DNA of 49,149 nt, taken from positions 1 through 49,149 of the forward strand of contig CAMSWH010000009.1 in the NCBI GenBank assembly GCA_947064765.1, in the 5' to 3' direction. This stretch comes from an uncultured Clostridium sp. (GTDB taxonomy: Bacteria; Bacillota; Clostridia; TANB77; CAG-508). The position numbers and the translations under genes are program-made. Positions 48,021-49,149 of the stretch are shown here, piece by piece. The notes below the pieces were generated by a model that saw only the letters and a program-made list of their open reading frames with translations, was not told the DNA's origin and searched no databases. Numbering within the stretch: the stretch's first letter is position 1; the number at the start of each line of letters is the position of its first letter.

Positions 48021-49149
48021 ATGAATTCATTAATTAAAACAGTTCCAAATGTTAAAAAATTTAATGATTATTTATTTGAAGTAAAAAAAGGTACAAATCC
48101 TATAATGCTTTCTGGATTAACTGATGTTGGAAAAATTCATATGGCATATAGCACAAAATTCTATTCAGAAAAGCCAATTTGTATAATTACTTATAATGAA
48201 ATGCAAGCAAAAAAAATTGTAAAAGACTTAGCTTTTTTTGGTGAAAAAGTAAAATTGTTTCCAAAAAGAGATGTAATAAGTTTTGATTATGTTGCAGAAA
48301 GTAAAGATACTTTATTTAAAAGAATATCAGTATTAAATAAATTAGTAAAAAAAGATAGAAAAATAATAGTTACTACAATTGAAGCTGCAATGCAGAAAAT
48401 GATAACAAAAGAAAATTTATATAAAAATGTTATGAATTTAAAAGTAGGGGATACTTTTGATTTAGAAGAGTTAAAAGAAAAATTGGTTTTGCTAGGATAT
48501 GAAAGATATGATTTAATAGAAGGAAAAGGACAATTTAGTGTAAGAGGTGGAATTGTTGATATAGCTACTTCTGTAAATAGTGGAGTTAGAATAGAATTTT
48601 GGGGAGATGAAATAGATTCTATTAGAAAATTTAGTTTAGCAACACAAAGAACAGTTAGTATGTTAGAAGAAATTGAAGTTTTCCCAGCATATGAATTTTT
48701 GCTTGCAGATCCAGTAGATAAGGTTTGCGAAAGAATTGAAGCAAAAACATATACAAAATCTGTTAAAGCAAAAGTAAATGAAGATGTAATTCAAATTAGA
48801 AATGGTGAATTTTTAACTAAGATAGATAAATATTTTGATTGTTTTTATGAAGATACAGATACACTTTTGGATTATTTAGAAGATGAATGTGTTATTTTTA
48901 TAGACGAAATTTCAAAAATAAAAGCAAGAGCAGAAAATATAACAAAAGATAATACTAATTTAATAAAGGATTTAACTGAAAAAAATAAAATAGTACCTGG
49001 AATTTTAACAGAGATGAAGGACTATATTAAATTTTCAAATTCTCTACAATCTAAACAAGCAATATATTTAGAAAAACAAGATGTTGGTTTTGTAGATAAA
49101 CAAAGTATGCATGCAAAAAGAAACGGATATAGCTTTAGCTATAGGGAGG
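48021..49149 (+). CDS. mfd: transcription-repair coupling factor Mfd, N-terminal part (3' truncated)
   Basis: Not in ORF track (no stop). ATG after GGGAAGG; MNSLIKTVPNVKKFNDYLFEVKKGTNPIMLSGLTDVGKIHM...KLFPKRDVISFDYVAESKDTLFKRISVL...YDLIEGKGQFSVRGGIVDI...RIEFWGDEIDSIRKFS. Confidence 0.9.
   Translation, partial: MNSLIKTVPNVKKFNDYLFEVKKGTNPIMLSGLTDVGKIHMAYSTKFYSEKPICIITYNEMQAKKIVKDLAFFGEKVKLFPKRDVISFDYVAESKDTLFKRISVLNKLVKKDRKIIVTTIEAAMQKMITKENLYKNVMNLKVGDTFDLEELKEKLVLLGYERYDLIEGKGQFSVRGGIVDIATSVNSGVRIEFWGDEIDSIRKFSLATQRTVSMLEEIEVFPAYEFLLADPVDKVCERIEAKTYTKSVKAKVNEDVIQIRNGEFLTKIDKYFDCFYEDTDTLLDYLEDECVIFIDEISKIKARAENITKDNTNLIKDLTEKNKIVPGILTEMKDYIKFSNSLQSKQAIYLEKQDVGFVDKQSMHAKRNGYSFSYRE

Noticed and set aside
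1-49149. Prophage, transposon, CRISPR-Cas or biosynthetic cluster
   Set aside because: No integrase, transposase, capsid/terminase, Cas or biosynthetic enzymes recognised; gene content is predominantly core.

Overview
AT-rich chromosomal window from an endospore-forming, Clostridia-type Firmicute. Most of it is core genome: sigG (5'-truncated), ylmC/ymxH-like, a SpoIVFA/SpoIVFB-like pair, rpsF-ssb-rpsR, dut, carD-like, dnaG-rpoD, rplU-rpmA, aspS, an NlpC/P60 hydrolase, comEC, a clpE-like gene, yibE/F-like, htrA-like, rnhB, two tandem pyrimidine-nucleoside phosphorylase paralogs, an M18 aminopeptidase, a DUF2142-like membrane protein, an M23 hydrolase, a trimeric NuoE/NuoF/[FeFe]-hydrogenase operon, ylbJ-like, and the 5' part of mfd (absent from the ORF track because it runs off the end). 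No rRNA, tRNA, CRISPR array, transposase or reverse transcriptase was recognised. The signals most worth a second look are non-coding: (1) a three-helix, mutually exclusive Shine-Dalgarno sequestration switch upstream of a 102-aa orphan gene at 24.4 kb; (2) a 34-bp regulatory element with tandem AAAAAGTTAC repeats present twice (33/34 identical) around a receiver-less Spo0A-C-domain regulator at 34.9-38.5 kb; (3) tandem sigma-H-like promoter / 0A-box motifs upstream of dnaG-rpoD; (4) a 19-bp perfect inverted repeat over the rpsF promoter; (5) comEC apparently starting at AUA with a terminator-like palindrome in its first codons; (6) active-site divergence in the tandem phosphorylases. All functional claims are by-eye inference from sequence; no searches were run.
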